A DNA stretch of 64,000 bases, taken from NCBI RefSeq assembly GCF_007859315.1, contig NZ_VOHA01000026.1, forward strand, positions 31,902 to 95,901, written 5' to 3'. This DNA is from Reyranella sp. CPCC 100927 (lineage in GTDB: Bacteria; Pseudomonadota; Alphaproteobacteria; Reyranellales; Reyranellaceae). The notes beneath the pieces were generated by a model. That model saw only the letters and a list, made by a program, of their open reading frames with translations, did no database searches and was not told the origin of the DNA. A program made the position numbers and the translations under genes. Shown here in pieces: positions 8,047 through 16,789 of the stretch (the first letter of the stretch is position 1; every line of letters begins with the position of its first letter).

Positions 8047-9200
8047 CAATTCCTCCCCAGCAGGCGGTCGGAGATGATGCGCTTCTGGATCTCCGAGGTG
8101 CCCTCGAAGATCTTGGTGAGCCGCGCGTCGCGCCAGTAGCGCTCGACAGCATGCAGCTTGGTGTAGCCGGCGCCGCCGAAGATCTGGATGCCCTCGCTGG
8201 TGACGCGCTCGGCCATCTCCGAGGCGAACAGCTTGACCATCGAGGCTTCCTTGTCGCAGCGCTGGCCGGTGTCGATCTGGTCGCACACGAAATACATGAG
8301 CTGCCGCGCCGCCTCGATCTGGGTCGCCATGTCGGCGAGCTTGAAGCGGATCGCCTGGAACTCGGCGATGGCGCGGTCGAATTGCCGGCGCTCCTGGGCG
8401 TACTGCGTGGCGTCCTCCAGCGCACCGCGCGCCAGACCGATGGCGCGTGCCGCGGTGTGCGCCCGCGCGTTCTCCAGGCCGCGCGTGGCATAGTAGAAGG
8501 CCTGGCCTTCCTCGCCGATCAGGTTCTCGGCCGGCACGCGGCAATTGTCGAAGGCAAGCTCCCAGGTCTTCCAGCCGAAGTAGCCGATCTTGGGGATCGG
8601 CGCGCCCGAGCAGCCGGCCGGCAGCTCGCCGCGCTTCTTCTCGATCAGGAACATCGAGATGCCCTTGTGGCGCTTCTTGGGGTCCATCTCCGAGGTGCGG
8701 GCCATCACGATCAGGAAGTCGGCGCCGTCGGCGAAGGTGCACCAGTACTTGTTGCCGGTGATCAGATAGCTGGCGCCGTCCTTCTTGGCGCGGCAGGTCA
8801 TGCTGGCGACATCCGAGCCGGTGTTGGGCTCCGACATCGAAAAGGCGCCCAGGAACTCGCCCTTCACCATGCGAGAGAGATAGCGCGAACGCTGCTCCTC
8901 GTTCATGGCGTGCGAACCGATCATGCCGTTGCCGCGCGCGATCAGCGACGCCACGCTCATCCAGCCGCGCGACAGCTCCTCCGTCACCAGGCAGTACTCG
9001 AAGCTGCCCAGACCCGAGCCGCCGTACTGTTCGGGAATGAGGATGCCGAAGTAGCCCATCTCGGCCAGCTTGTCGCGCAGCGACATCGGGATGTCGCCCT
9101 GCTCCGGGTCGAGCTTGTTGGCGACCGGCAGCACTTCGTTCATGGTGAATTCGCGCGCCGCTTCCTGCAGCATGCGACGCTCTTCGGTCATGTAGCTCAC
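8046..9200 (-). CDS. Acyl-CoA dehydrogenase
   Basis: A 384-residue FAD-dependent acyl-CoA dehydrogenase. Visible are FGILIPEQYGGSGLGSFEYCLVTEELSRG, the flavin/substrate segment FSMSEPNTGSDVASMTCRA, ARAIGLARGALEDATQYAQERRQF and the C-terminal IFGGAGYTKLHAVERYWRDARLTKIFEGTSEIQKRIIS; the second glutamate in EGTSE is at the usual base position. It would desaturate the CoA thioester before hydration by the flanking MaoC proteins, passing electrons to ETF. It overlaps both neighbours by 1-4 nt, a tight operon. Substrate unknown; a methylsuccinyl- or similar branched acyl-CoA would suit the lyase. Confidence 0.93.
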   Translation of the reverse strand: MSYMTEERRMLQEAAREFTMNEVLPVANKLDPEQGDIPMSLRDKLAEMGYFGILIPEQYGGSGLGSFEYCLVTEELSRGWMSVASLIARGNGMIGSHAMNEEQRSRYLSRMVKGEFLGAFSMSEPNTGSDVASMTCRAKKDGASYLITGNKYWCTFADGADFLIVMARTSEMDPKKRHKGISMFLIEKKRGELPAGCSGAPIPKIGYFGWKTWELAFDNCRVPAENLIGEEGQAFYYATRGLENARAHTAARAIGLARGALEDATQYAQERRQFDRAIAEFQAIRFKLADMATQIEAARQLMYFVCDQIDTGQRCDKEASMVKLFASEMAERVTSEGIQIFGGAGYTKLHAVERYWRDARLTKIFEGTSEIQKRIISDRLLGRN

Positions 9201-9694
9201 GATACCCTCCGCAGGCGCACGAGGTTGGTGCGCTTGAAATCGATGACGCGTTCATCCTTCTGGTTGAAGCCTTCGGTGTGCCAGGTGACGATACCGAAAT
9301 CCTTCATCGAATCGCTGAGCCGCTTGTCGAGCACGACCGAGCGCGCCACCAGCGTGTCGCCGGGATAGACCGGCTGATGAAAACTGAGCTCGTTGACGCC
9401 GAGGAACGGGCCACCGCCTTCGCTAAGGTCTTCCACCGACAAGCCGAACACGGTGGTGAAGACCAGCAGCGGGTTGGCGACGAGGCCGGGGTGACCGTGC
9501 GCCTGGGCATAGGCCGCGTTGTAGTAGTGCGGGTTGAAATGCAGGGTGAGCGTCGAGAACTGGACCGACTCGGCCTCGGTGATCGTGCGGCCCCAGTGAT
9601 GGTGGAACACGCGGCCCGGCGTGAAATCGTCGAACGTATGGCCCTTGGGGACGAGCCTGGCCCGCGCCCGGAAGTCTTCGCTCGTCTGCACCAT
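9197..9694 (-). CDS. MaoC-like dehydratase, second copy
   Basis: A 165-residue MaoC/FAS1-type hot-dog protein: GHTFDDFTPGRVFHHHWGRTITEAESVQFSTLTLHFNPHYYNAAYAQ carries the hydratase-like segment with histidines and asparagine at the active-site position, followed by NPLLVFTTVFGLSVEDLS and PVYPGDTLVARSVV. It is the first gene of the CoA-thioester operon after the regulator; AGGAGGA lies 7 nt before the ATG at 9694. The stop overlaps the acyl-CoA dehydrogenase start by 4 nt. It differs clearly from the other MaoC copy, suggesting different roles or a heteromeric enzyme. Confidence 0.85.
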   Translation of the reverse strand: MVQTSEDFRARARLVPKGHTFDDFTPGRVFHHHWGRTITEAESVQFSTLTLHFNPHYYNAAYAQAHGHPGLVANPLLVFTTVFGLSVEDLSEGGGPFLGVNELSFHQPVYPGDTLVARSVVLDKRLSDSMKDFGIVTWHTEGFNQKDERVIDFKRTNLVRLRRVS

Positions 9695-9773
9695 ACGGGG
9701 TCCTCCTGCGTCTCGCCGCGTTCGACATGACAGAAAGAATCGCGCTCTGACAGCAACGGATGATACCGAGACG

Positions 9774-9792
9774 TCACATATCACGTATGTGA
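9774..9792. promoter_or_regulatory. Palindrome upstream of the MaoC-acyl-CoA dehydrogenase operon
   Basis: TCACATA-TCACG-TATGTGA, a 7-bp perfect dyad with a 5-nt centre, about 80 bp upstream of the first MaoC start and overlapping the stop codon of the IclR gene. It is a plausible operator for that IclR regulator, controlling an internal promoter of the operon. Inference from position only. Confidence 0.5.
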
Positions 9793-10623
9793 TGGGTCTG
9801 CATCGCGCCGCCAGTGGGCGATTTCCCGACGCAGCAGCGCCGCGAGGGCGCCGACCTGCGGCTGCAGCCGCTCGACCGGCGCGCCGATGCCCAGCGCCAT
9901 CGCCGGCGCATGGCCGATACCGGGCAACGCCATCGCAATGACGCTGGCGCCGGGCGTCACGGAGCCGTCGGAGACCGCGTAGCCATCGCGTCGACATTGG
10001 TTGATGGCCGCCATCAAGATCGCCGCCTTCATGCGCTTGGCCGCATCGCGCTCCTCGGCGTTGCCGCGGCGCAGGATGGCGAGGACCTCGCGATCGGGCA
10101 GAGCGGCCAGCAGAGCGACACCGGTGGCGCCACGGTAGATCGGCCGGCGCAGGCCGCGGTGCAGCACGAAACGGATCGGGTTCCGGCCTTCCAGCATGCG
10201 GATGTACTGCACATGCACGCCCTGGCGCTGGCCCAGGATGATCGTCTCGCCGGTGGCATCGTGCAGGCGGCGCATCAGCCGCGCGATGGCATCGGTCGCG
10301 ACGTCCTGGCCCTCGAGCCAATCGCCGAGAAACGCCACGCGCATGGTGGGCAGGTACGTCCGCTGCACGCGGTCCTGCGTGAGATAGCCCAGCGCCACCA
10401 GGCTCTGCAGCAGGACCGAGGTACTCGACTGCGGATAGGCGAGCGCCTCGGCGATCTCGCCGACGGACAGCGGGCCGCGATGCTCGGCGAACAGCTCCAG
10501 TACTTCCAGCACCCGGCGCGCCGACTTCACCGTGCGCTCGGTGAGCGGCGTGCCCGGCGTCACCATGGTCGGTCCGGCCGGCGCCGGCCGCGTTTTTCGT
10601 CTTCGGGCCGGTTGTGCCGCCAT
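9781..10623 (-). CDS. IclR family transcriptional regulator
   Basis: A 280-residue IclR protein. The winged helix-turn-helix lies at residues ~28-85 (TVKSARRVLEVLELFAEHRGPLSVGEIAEALAYPQSSTSVLLQSLVALGYL), followed by the effector domain with GETIILGQRQGVHVQYI, RPIYRGATGVALLAALPDREV and the late SVIAMALPGIGHAPAMALGIGAP. IclR proteins sense small acids. It lies 8 bp after MmgE/PrpD and 86 bp before the CoA-thioester genes on the same strand, so it most likely controls them. The start could also be ATG 10566; neither has a good ribosome site. Confidence 0.9.
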   Translation of the reverse strand: MAAQPARRRKTRPAPAGPTMVTPGTPLTERTVKSARRVLEVLELFAEHRGPLSVGEIAEALAYPQSSTSVLLQSLVALGYLTQDRVQRTYLPTMRVAFLGDWLEGQDVATDAIARLMRRLHDATGETIILGQRQGVHVQYIRMLEGRNPIRFVLHRGLRRPIYRGATGVALLAALPDREVLAILRRGNAEERDAAKRMKAAILMAAINQCRRDGYAVSDGSVTPGASVIAMALPGIGHAPAMALGIGAPVERLQPQVGALAALLRREIAHWRRDADPSHT

Positions 10624-10631
10624 GGGCCCGA

Positions 10632-12011
10632 TCAGCGCACCGCGTGCGCCAGCAGATCGTCGATGCTGTCGAGCGCCTCCAGGCGCTGAACGGCAGACAG
10701 CAGCGCCTCGGCCTTGGCCTCGCCCAGCACCGGCGTTGCCAGCGACCGGTACTTGGCCACGAGCTTGTCGCCCTGCCTAGACACGTCGCTCTCGGGCACG
10801 CCCGAATCATGGCGTGCTTCGAAATGCCGGCCATCCGTCAGCTCGATACTCATCTCGGCCTGGGTGTGCGGCCAGCCGGACTGGAAGTCGATCGCGACCT
10901 TGTCGCGCAGCCGCGCCAGCCGCGCATTGCCGGCATTGGCGGCGCTGTAGCTGCTCAGCGCCGCCGTATCGACGCCGGCCAGCGCGAACGCGGTCGTGAG
11001 CTTCAGCGAGAACTTGGCCTCCAGGCCGGATGTCGGCTGCTGGATGTTGCAGACCTTGTCGGTCTCGCCGTCGATCTTGAGCCGGATGGCGCGCACGTCC
11101 TCGGGCTGGATGGCATGGTTCAGCCGCAGCGCCTTCACGCATTCGATCGGCGCGTGGGTGAGGTAACAGGCGGCGTGATACTTGAAGAGGTTGTTGCGGA
11201 TGTGGAAGTCGTTGGGCGGCGCCCCCAGGGCCCGTTCGGGATTGAAGTCGGCGCTGTGCGTGGCGGCAAATCCCTGGGCACACTCCAGGATATCGCCGCG
11301 CGAGGTGAAGCCCTTGGCCGCCCACCGCGCCGCCGACAGCCCGGCGCGCGCCGCCATGCCGGCATGCAGCGGCTTGCACATGGTGCCGAACACCGACTTC
11401 AGGCCGGCCGCCTGCGTGCCGGCGATGCCGAAAGCCGTCGCCGTGCGCTCGGCATCGAGCCCCAGCAGGCGGGCGCAGGCGGCCGCCGCAGCGAAGGCAC
11501 CGATGGTGGCGGTGGCGTGAAAGCCGCGGGCGTAGTGCCCGGGCGCCACCAGCCAGCCAGCCCGGCCGGCGGTCTCGTAGCCGGCGATGAAGGCTTCGAT
11601 GAAGGCACGGCCGCTGACGCGGTTGCCCTCGGCCTGAGCCAGCAGCGCCGGCGTGAAGGTCACGGTGGGATGACCGCTCATCCACATGTTGACGTCGTCG
11701 TAGTCCAGCGCATGGCTGGCGGCGCCGTTGATCAGCGCCGCCTGCAGCCGCGCCACCCTGGTGCCGAGCCCCACCAAGGTCGCCAGTGGTTTGCCGCCCT
11801 CTTCCTCGGCGTCCGACGCCAGGATGCGCACCAGGGGATCATCCGCGGCGGCGAGCGTGACGGCGAACCAGTCGAGCAGGCATTGCTTGGCCAGCTCGAC
11901 CACATCGGCGGGCAACGCATCGAACCTGTACGCCAGCGCCTGCTGCGCCAAGGTGGCGGTGGGCGGCGGCGTGTTGGTCGCCGGCCGCGCGATGGCAGCC
12001 GATCCGGTCAT
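10632..12011 (-). CDS. MmgE/PrpD family protein
   Basis: A 459-residue member of the 2-methylcitrate dehydratase / cis-aconitate decarboxylase superfamily: LAKQCLLDWFAVTLAA, NGAASHALDYDDVNMWMSGHPTVTFTPALLA, GYETAGRAGWLVAPGHYARGFHATATIGAFAAAAA, GTQAAGLKSVFGTMCKPLHAGMAARAGL. ATG at 12011 has AGGAG upstream; the longer frame to 12089 lacks one. It heads the minus-strand run ending at the TctC receptor. Family members act on small tricarboxylic or dicarboxylic acids, consistent with the downstream genes, but the reaction here cannot be fixed from sequence. Confidence 0.9.
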   Translation of the reverse strand: MTGSAAIARPATNTPPPTATLAQQALAYRFDALPADVVELAKQCLLDWFAVTLAAADDPLVRILASDAEEEGGKPLATLVGLGTRVARLQAALINGAASHALDYDDVNMWMSGHPTVTFTPALLAQAEGNRVSGRAFIEAFIAGYETAGRAGWLVAPGHYARGFHATATIGAFAAAAACARLLGLDAERTATAFGIAGTQAAGLKSVFGTMCKPLHAGMAARAGLSAARWAAKGFTSRGDILECAQGFAATHSADFNPERALGAPPNDFHIRNNLFKYHAACYLTHAPIECVKALRLNHAIQPEDVRAIRLKIDGETDKVCNIQQPTSGLEAKFSLKLTTAFALAGVDTAALSSYSAANAGNARLARLRDKVAIDFQSGWPHTQAEMSIELTDGRHFEARHDSGVPESDVSRQGDKLVAKYRSLATPVLGEAKAEALLSAVQRLEALDSIDDLLAHAVR

Positions 12012-12118
12012 GGCGTTTCTCCTGCAACAGGGCGTGTGATGGTTGCTGCTACGATGGCACGCAGCCGCGGCGGTGGTCAAAGGCGCCACGGCGAATGGCT
12101 CCCATGCGGGGCGGATTC

Positions 12119-12199
12119 TGTCATTCCGAGCGTAGCGAGGAATCTCCCGCGAATGGAGACTCCCTTTCCAGGAGATGTCTCGCTACGCTCGACATGACA
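12119..12199. repeat. Dispersed palindromic repeat, family A, plus 18-bp tandem copy
   Basis: TGTCATTCCGAGCGTAGCGA pairs with TCGCTACGCTCGACATGACA across an 81-bp element. Its right end is followed by a tandem duplication of CGACATGACAGACTGAC (about 12190-12225). It occupies the space between the divergent MmgE/PrpD and aldo/keto reductase genes, where promoters must also lie. Confidence 0.85.
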
Positions 12200-12240
12200 G
12201 ACTGACTCGACATGACAGACTGACCCGATAAGGAAAGATC

Positions 12241-13218
12241 ATGAAGCATGTTCCGCTCGGCCGTTCCGGCCTGATGGTGAGCCGCGTTTGCCTCGGCGGC
12301 AACTCCTGGGGTGCCAAGGGCCGCCGCGGCTGGGGCAAGTTCGACACCGACGAGGCGCCGGCCTATTTCAAGCGGGCGCTGGACGTCGGCATCACCTTCT
12401 TCGATACCGCCGACACCTACAACGCCGGCGTCAGCGAAGAGATCATGGGCGCCACCCTGCTGAAGATGGTGCCGCGCGACGACATCGTGATCTCGACCAA
12501 GGTCGGCATCCGCATGAGCGACAAGCCCAACGACGTCGGCACCGGCCGCAAGCATCTCGCGAGCTCGATCGACGCGCAGCTCAAGCGGCTGGGCACCGAC
12601 CATATCGATGTCTACCAGGTACACCGGCTCGATCCGCACACGCCGCTGGAAGAGACGATGTATTCGCTCGACCAGCTCGTGCGGTCGGGCAAGGTGCGCT
12701 ACATCGGCGGCTCGACCATGCCGGCCTACAAGTTCGCGCAGATGCTGATGATCGCCGACTGGAAGGGCTATGCGCGGCCGATCGCGATGCAGAACCTCTA
12801 CAACCTGATCCAGCGCGAGGAAGAGCGCGAGATGAACCAGCTCTGTGCCGAGCAGGGCGTCGGGCTGATCCCCTACAGCCCGCTGGCACGTGGCTTCCTG
12901 GCCGGCAACCGTGAGCGTGACGGCGGCGGCGCCACCGAGCGCTCCAAGAGCGATACCGTGGTCAAGGCCGGCACCTACCGCGACTGCGACTGGACGATCG
13001 TCGACCGATTGAAGGGGATCGCGGCGGCGCGCGGCATCAAGCCGACGCAGGCGGCGCTGCTGTGGTTGTGGTCCAAGAGCTACATGGCGGCCCCCATCAT
13101 CGGCGCCACCAGCCTCGACCAGCTCGACGACGCCGCCAAGGCCACCGCGTTCGCGCCATTGACGGCCGAGGAAGCGGCCTCGTTGGAATCGCCCTACCAG
13201 TTCCGGGTGGTGGAGTGA
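12241..13218 (+). CDS. Aldo/keto reductase
   Basis: A 325-residue NADPH-dependent (alpha/beta)8 oxidoreductase. The tetrad is visible: Asp and Tyr in FFDTADTYNAGVSEE, Lys in IVISTKVG, His in DVYQVHRLD. The phosphate-binding end reads AAPIIGATSLDQLDDAAKA. LGGNSWGAKGRRGWGKFD is typical of the bacterial AKR11/13-like group. The start is ATG 12241 with AAGGAAAG upstream. Divergent from MmgE/PrpD; physiological substrate unknown. Confidence 0.92.
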   Translation: MKHVPLGRSGLMVSRVCLGGNSWGAKGRRGWGKFDTDEAPAYFKRALDVGITFFDTADTYNAGVSEEIMGATLLKMVPRDDIVISTKVGIRMSDKPNDVGTGRKHLASSIDAQLKRLGTDHIDVYQVHRLDPHTPLEETMYSLDQLVRSGKVRYIGGSTMPAYKFAQMLMIADWKGYARPIAMQNLYNLIQREEEREMNQLCAEQGVGLIPYSPLARGFLAGNRERDGGGATERSKSDTVVKAGTYRDCDWTIVDRLKGIAAARGIKPTQAALLWLWSKSYMAAPIIGATSLDQLDDAAKATAFAPLTAEEAASLESPYQFRVVE

Positions 13219-13230
13219 TTTTCACGCTCC

Positions 13231-13310
13231 TGTCATTCCGAGCGCAGCGAGGAATCTTGTCAGGCCGAGACAACCAGACAGAAAGATCCCTCGCTACGCT
13301 CGGGATGACA
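13231..13310. repeat. Dispersed palindromic repeat, family A
   Basis: 80-bp imperfect inverted repeat, TGTCATTCCGAGCGCAGCGA with TCGCTACGCTCGGGATGACA. It lies directly after the aldo/keto reductase stop and 20 bp before the first methyltransferase. Confidence 0.85.
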
Positions 13311-13330
13311 GCTGGAGATAACCCTGCATC

Positions 13331-14935
13331 ATGACATCCGGCGACACACCTGCCTCCCTGCCGGAAATCGCACCGGCGCTGGAACGCACGGCAGCGCAGT
13401 ACGATGCGATTCCCTACCAGTCGAAACCTTTTCCATCGACCCACCCGGCGCGGTTGGCGGCGATCGGCAAGCTGTTCGACCTGACGCCGCCACCTCTGCG
13501 CACCGCGCGCATCCTGGAGATCGGCTGCGCCGCCGGCGGCAACATCATTCCCCTGGCGGCCCACCTGCCCGACGCCACGTGCCTGGGCATCGACCTGTCG
13601 GGCGTGCAGATCGAGCAGGGCCAGCGGCGCGCCGAGAGCATGGGCCTGGGCAACGTCACGCTGCGGCAACAGAGCGTCACCGAGATCGGGCCCGATGACG
13701 GACCGTTCGACTACATCATCTGCCATGGCGTCTACAGCTGGGTACCGGCCACGGTGCGCGAAGCGATCCTGCGGGTGTGCGGCGAGCGCCTGAGCGACAA
13801 CGGCATGGCCATCGTCAGCTACAACGTGATGCCGGGCTGGCACATGAAGCTGGTGGTCCGCGACTCGATGATCGCCCATGCGGCGCACATACCGGATCCG
13901 TCGCAGAAGGCAGCCCAGGCACGCTGGTTCATCGACCTCCTGAAGGACCGCGTGTCCAAGGAAACGCCGTACGGCAACGCGCTGCGCACCGAGCTGGAGC
14001 ATATTGCCGACCTGCGCGACGACTACGTGATGCACGAGTTCCTCGAGGACGAGAACAACCCCTGCACCGTCACCGAGTTCGTGCGCGCCGCCGAGCGGGC
14101 CCGGCTGAGCTACCTCGGCGATACGCAGCTGCACACCATGATCGCCGACGGCTATGGCGAGGCGACGGCGGCGGCGCTGCAGCAGCTGTCGCGCAATCGC
14201 CTGCTGGCGCATGAGCAGTACATCGACATCATCACCGGCCGCACCTTCCGGCAATCGATCCTGGTGAAGGCCGCCACCATGGGCCCGGTACAGCGTCCCC
14301 TCAACCCGCGACGCTTGATGGACCTGCATGTCGCGGCCCAGCTCACGATGACACCGGGACCGGAGGGCAGCGGCAAGCGTACCTACCGCGACCGCACCGC
14401 TCGTACGCTCACGACCGACAGCGCCACGGTGCATGCCGCGCTGGATGCGTTGATGGCGCGCTACCCGGGTACCGTGACGCCGGCCGAGTTGATCGAGGCC
14501 GCCGCCCCGGCGGAGGCAGCCCGGCACGACACCGCCGTGTTCGATGCGCTGGGCGAGATGATGAATGCCGGGATGCTGGACTTCTACATCGAGCCCTTGC
14601 GCGTCGGTTCCGCCGATACCCGGCGTCCGACGGCCATTGCGCTGGCCCGTTTCGATGCCGCGCACGGCGCGTCGTTGACCGCCAACCTGCGGCACGAGGA
14701 GGTATCCCTCGACATCTCGGGGCAGCTGCTGGTGCCCTTGCTCGACGGTACGCGCGACCGCGAGGCCCTGTGCACCGATCTGCTGCAGGCCATGGCCGGC
14801 CGCGACATGCAGCTCAAGCAGGACGACGCGCCGATCACCGAGCCTGACGCGCAGCGCGACGCCGCGTTGCAGCTGATCGACTTTCTGTTGACATCGCTGG
14901 CGGCCGGCGCCCTGCTGCAGGCCGATTCGGCGTGA
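13331..14935 (+). CDS. Class I SAM methyltransferase with regulatory domain (rickettsial PKMT-like), copy 1
   Basis: A 534-residue protein with the layout of rickettsial outer-membrane protein lysine methyltransferases: an AdoMet domain (motif I RILEIGCAAGGNIIPLA at ~61-77, then CLGIDLSGVQIEQGQRRAE and FDYIICHGVYSWVP), a middle helical domain of the methyltransferase-regulatory (PF10119) kind (HEFLEDENNPCTVTEFV ... LHTMIADGYGE), and a C-terminal winged-helix-like region ending in GQLLVPLLDGTRDREALCTDLL. It acts in the cytoplasm; a protein substrate is inferred from the relatives. A close paralogue follows 66 bp downstream. Confidence 0.85.
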   Translation: MTSGDTPASLPEIAPALERTAAQYDAIPYQSKPFPSTHPARLAAIGKLFDLTPPPLRTARILEIGCAAGGNIIPLAAHLPDATCLGIDLSGVQIEQGQRRAESMGLGNVTLRQQSVTEIGPDDGPFDYIICHGVYSWVPATVREAILRVCGERLSDNGMAIVSYNVMPGWHMKLVVRDSMIAHAAHIPDPSQKAAQARWFIDLLKDRVSKETPYGNALRTELEHIADLRDDYVMHEFLEDENNPCTVTEFVRAAERARLSYLGDTQLHTMIADGYGEATAAALQQLSRNRLLAHEQYIDIITGRTFRQSILVKAATMGPVQRPLNPRRLMDLHVAAQLTMTPGPEGSGKRTYRDRTARTLTTDSATVHAALDALMARYPGTVTPAELIEAAAPAEAARHDTAVFDALGEMMNAGMLDFYIEPLRVGSADTRRPTAIALARFDAAHGASLTANLRHEEVSLDISGQLLVPLLDGTRDREALCTDLLQAMAGRDMQLKQDDAPITEPDAQRDAALQLIDFLLTSLAAGALLQADSA

Positions 14936-15001
14936 GATACCAGCAATTCGCGCTATCATCCCGAGCGTCTGTCCCCTTCCTTCGTACGAGTTCGCCTTGC
15001 C

Positions 15002-16612
15002 ATGACGTCCGCCGACACGCCCACCCTCTCGCCTGAAGTCGCGCCGGCACTGGCGCGCACGGCAGCGCAATACGACGAGGTGCCCTACCAGTCGCACCCC
15101 TTCCCGCTGACCCATCCGGCACGGCTGGCGGCCATCGCCGCCCTGTTCGGCCTGTCGCCGCCTGAAGTGCGCACCGCGCGCATCCTGGAGATCGGCTGCG
15201 CCGCCGGCGGCAACATCATCCCGATGGCCATGCACCTGCCGGACTCGACGTGCCTGGGCATCGACCTGTCGGGCGTGCAGATCGAGCAGGCGCAGCGGCG
15301 CGCCGATGGCCTTGATTTGCGCAACCTCACGCTGCGGCGCCAGAGCGTCACGGAGATCGGCCCCGATGACGGGCCGTTCGATTACATCATCTGCCATGGC
15401 GTCTACAGCTGGGTGCCGGCCACGGTACGCGAGGCGATCCTGCGGGTGTGCGCCGAGCGCCTGAGCGACGACGGCGTCGCCATCGTCAGCTACAACGTGA
15501 TGCCCGGCTGGCACATGAAGCGCGTGGTGCGCGACTCGATGATCGCCCATGCCGCCCACATTCCCGACCCGTCGCAGAAGATTGCCCAGGCGCGCTGGTT
15601 CATCGAGTTCCTGAAGGACCGCGTGCCGCAGCAGACGCCGTACGGCAACGCCCTGCGCACCGAGGCCGGCTTTCTCGCCAACCAGCGCGACGATTACGTG
15701 CTGCACGAGTTCCTCGAGGACGAGAACAACCCGTGCACCGTCACCGAGTTCGTGCTGGGCGCCGAGAAACTGGGCCTGGGCTACCTCGGCGAAACCGAGC
15801 TGCACACCATGATCGCCGAGACCTACGGCCAGGAGATCGCGGTGGCGCTGCGCCAGCTGTCGGACAACCGCCTGCTGCCGCTGGAGCAATACATCGACAT
15901 CCTGACCGGCCGCACCTTCCGGCAGTCGGTCCTGGCCAAGGCGGCGACCGCCGCCCGGGCCCAGCGGGCACTCGATACCCATCGGCTGCAGCAGCTGCAT
16001 GTCGCCGGCCGCTTCACGCCCGACAGCGCGACCGGCAAGAATGGCGCCCGGGTGTTCCGCGACAGCAGCGGCCGCACGCTGACGTCCGACAGCCCTGGCG
16101 TGGCCGTTGCCGTGGAAATGCTGAGCGCCCGCTATCCGGCGACGGCGACGCCGGCCGAGCTCGCCGCCACGGCCGGCCGCTGGGCCGCATCGCCCGCGGC
16201 GCAGGAGGCGGCGGTCATCGACGCGCTCTACCGTATGCTGAACGCCGGCATGCTCGACTACTACATCGAGCCGGTCCGCACCGGCAGTGCCAGCGCCGCG
16301 CGACCGCAGGCCACGGCGTTGGCGCGCTACGACGCGGCACAACGCGTGACCTGGACCGCCAACCTGCGGCACGAGCCGGCGGCGATCGCGCCCGCCGGTC
16401 ACCTGCTGCTGCCGCTGATGGATGGCACGCGCGACCGCGACGCGCTGTGCACCGGCCTTCTGCAGGCCCTGGCTGACAGCGGCACCAACCTGCAGCGCGA
16501 CGGCCAGCCCATCTCCGGCGACGACGAGCGCCGACGCGCCGCCCTGGAGCTGATCGAGACGACACTGCAGACCTTGGAGAAGACCGCGCTGCTGGAGCCG
16601 GACGCAGGGTGA
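15002..16612 (+). CDS. Class I SAM methyltransferase with regulatory domain (rickettsial PKMT-like), copy 2
   Basis: A 536-residue tandem paralogue of the preceding gene with the same three-part layout. The AdoMet domain is almost unchanged (EIGCAAGGNIIPMA, LGIDLSGVQIEQAQRRAD, FDYIICHGVYSWVPATVREAIL), whereas the C-terminal third has diverged, including a short insertion around QEAAVIDALYRMLNAG. This pattern suggests a duplication with specialisation in the substrate-recognising part. No strong ribosome site precedes ATG 15002. The short spacer suggests co-transcription with copy 1. Confidence 0.85.
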   Translation: MTSADTPTLSPEVAPALARTAAQYDEVPYQSHPFPLTHPARLAAIAALFGLSPPEVRTARILEIGCAAGGNIIPMAMHLPDSTCLGIDLSGVQIEQAQRRADGLDLRNLTLRRQSVTEIGPDDGPFDYIICHGVYSWVPATVREAILRVCAERLSDDGVAIVSYNVMPGWHMKRVVRDSMIAHAAHIPDPSQKIAQARWFIEFLKDRVPQQTPYGNALRTEAGFLANQRDDYVLHEFLEDENNPCTVTEFVLGAEKLGLGYLGETELHTMIAETYGQEIAVALRQLSDNRLLPLEQYIDILTGRTFRQSVLAKAATAARAQRALDTHRLQQLHVAGRFTPDSATGKNGARVFRDSSGRTLTSDSPGVAVAVEMLSARYPATATPAELAATAGRWAASPAAQEAAVIDALYRMLNAGMLDYYIEPVRTGSASAARPQATALARYDAAQRVTWTANLRHEPAAIAPAGHLLLPLMDGTRDRDALCTGLLQALADSGTNLQRDGQPISGDDERRRAALELIETTLQTLEKTALLEPDAG

Positions 16613-16619
16613 GAGAGTA

Positions 16620-16745
16620 TGTCGTCCTGAGCGCAGCAAAAGGCCCAGTGATGATGCGACCAGTCCGTCATGTCGAGCGCAGCGAGACATCTCCTGGAAA
16701 GGGAGTCTCCGTTTCCTGGAGATCCTTCGCTGCGCTCGGGATGAC
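16620..16745. repeat. Dispersed palindromic repeat, family A, with an adjoining fragment
   Basis: A full element spans 16667-16745 (GTCATGTCGAGCGCAGCGAG with CTTCGCTGCGCTCGGGATGAC), preceded by a left-arm fragment GTCGTCCTGAGCGCAGCAAA at 16621. It fills the spacer between the second methyltransferase and the cyclotransferase. Confidence 0.8.
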
Positions 16746-16789
16746 CGTTTGACCGCACGGCCGCAAACTGGCGGAGAGATGCAGAGACC

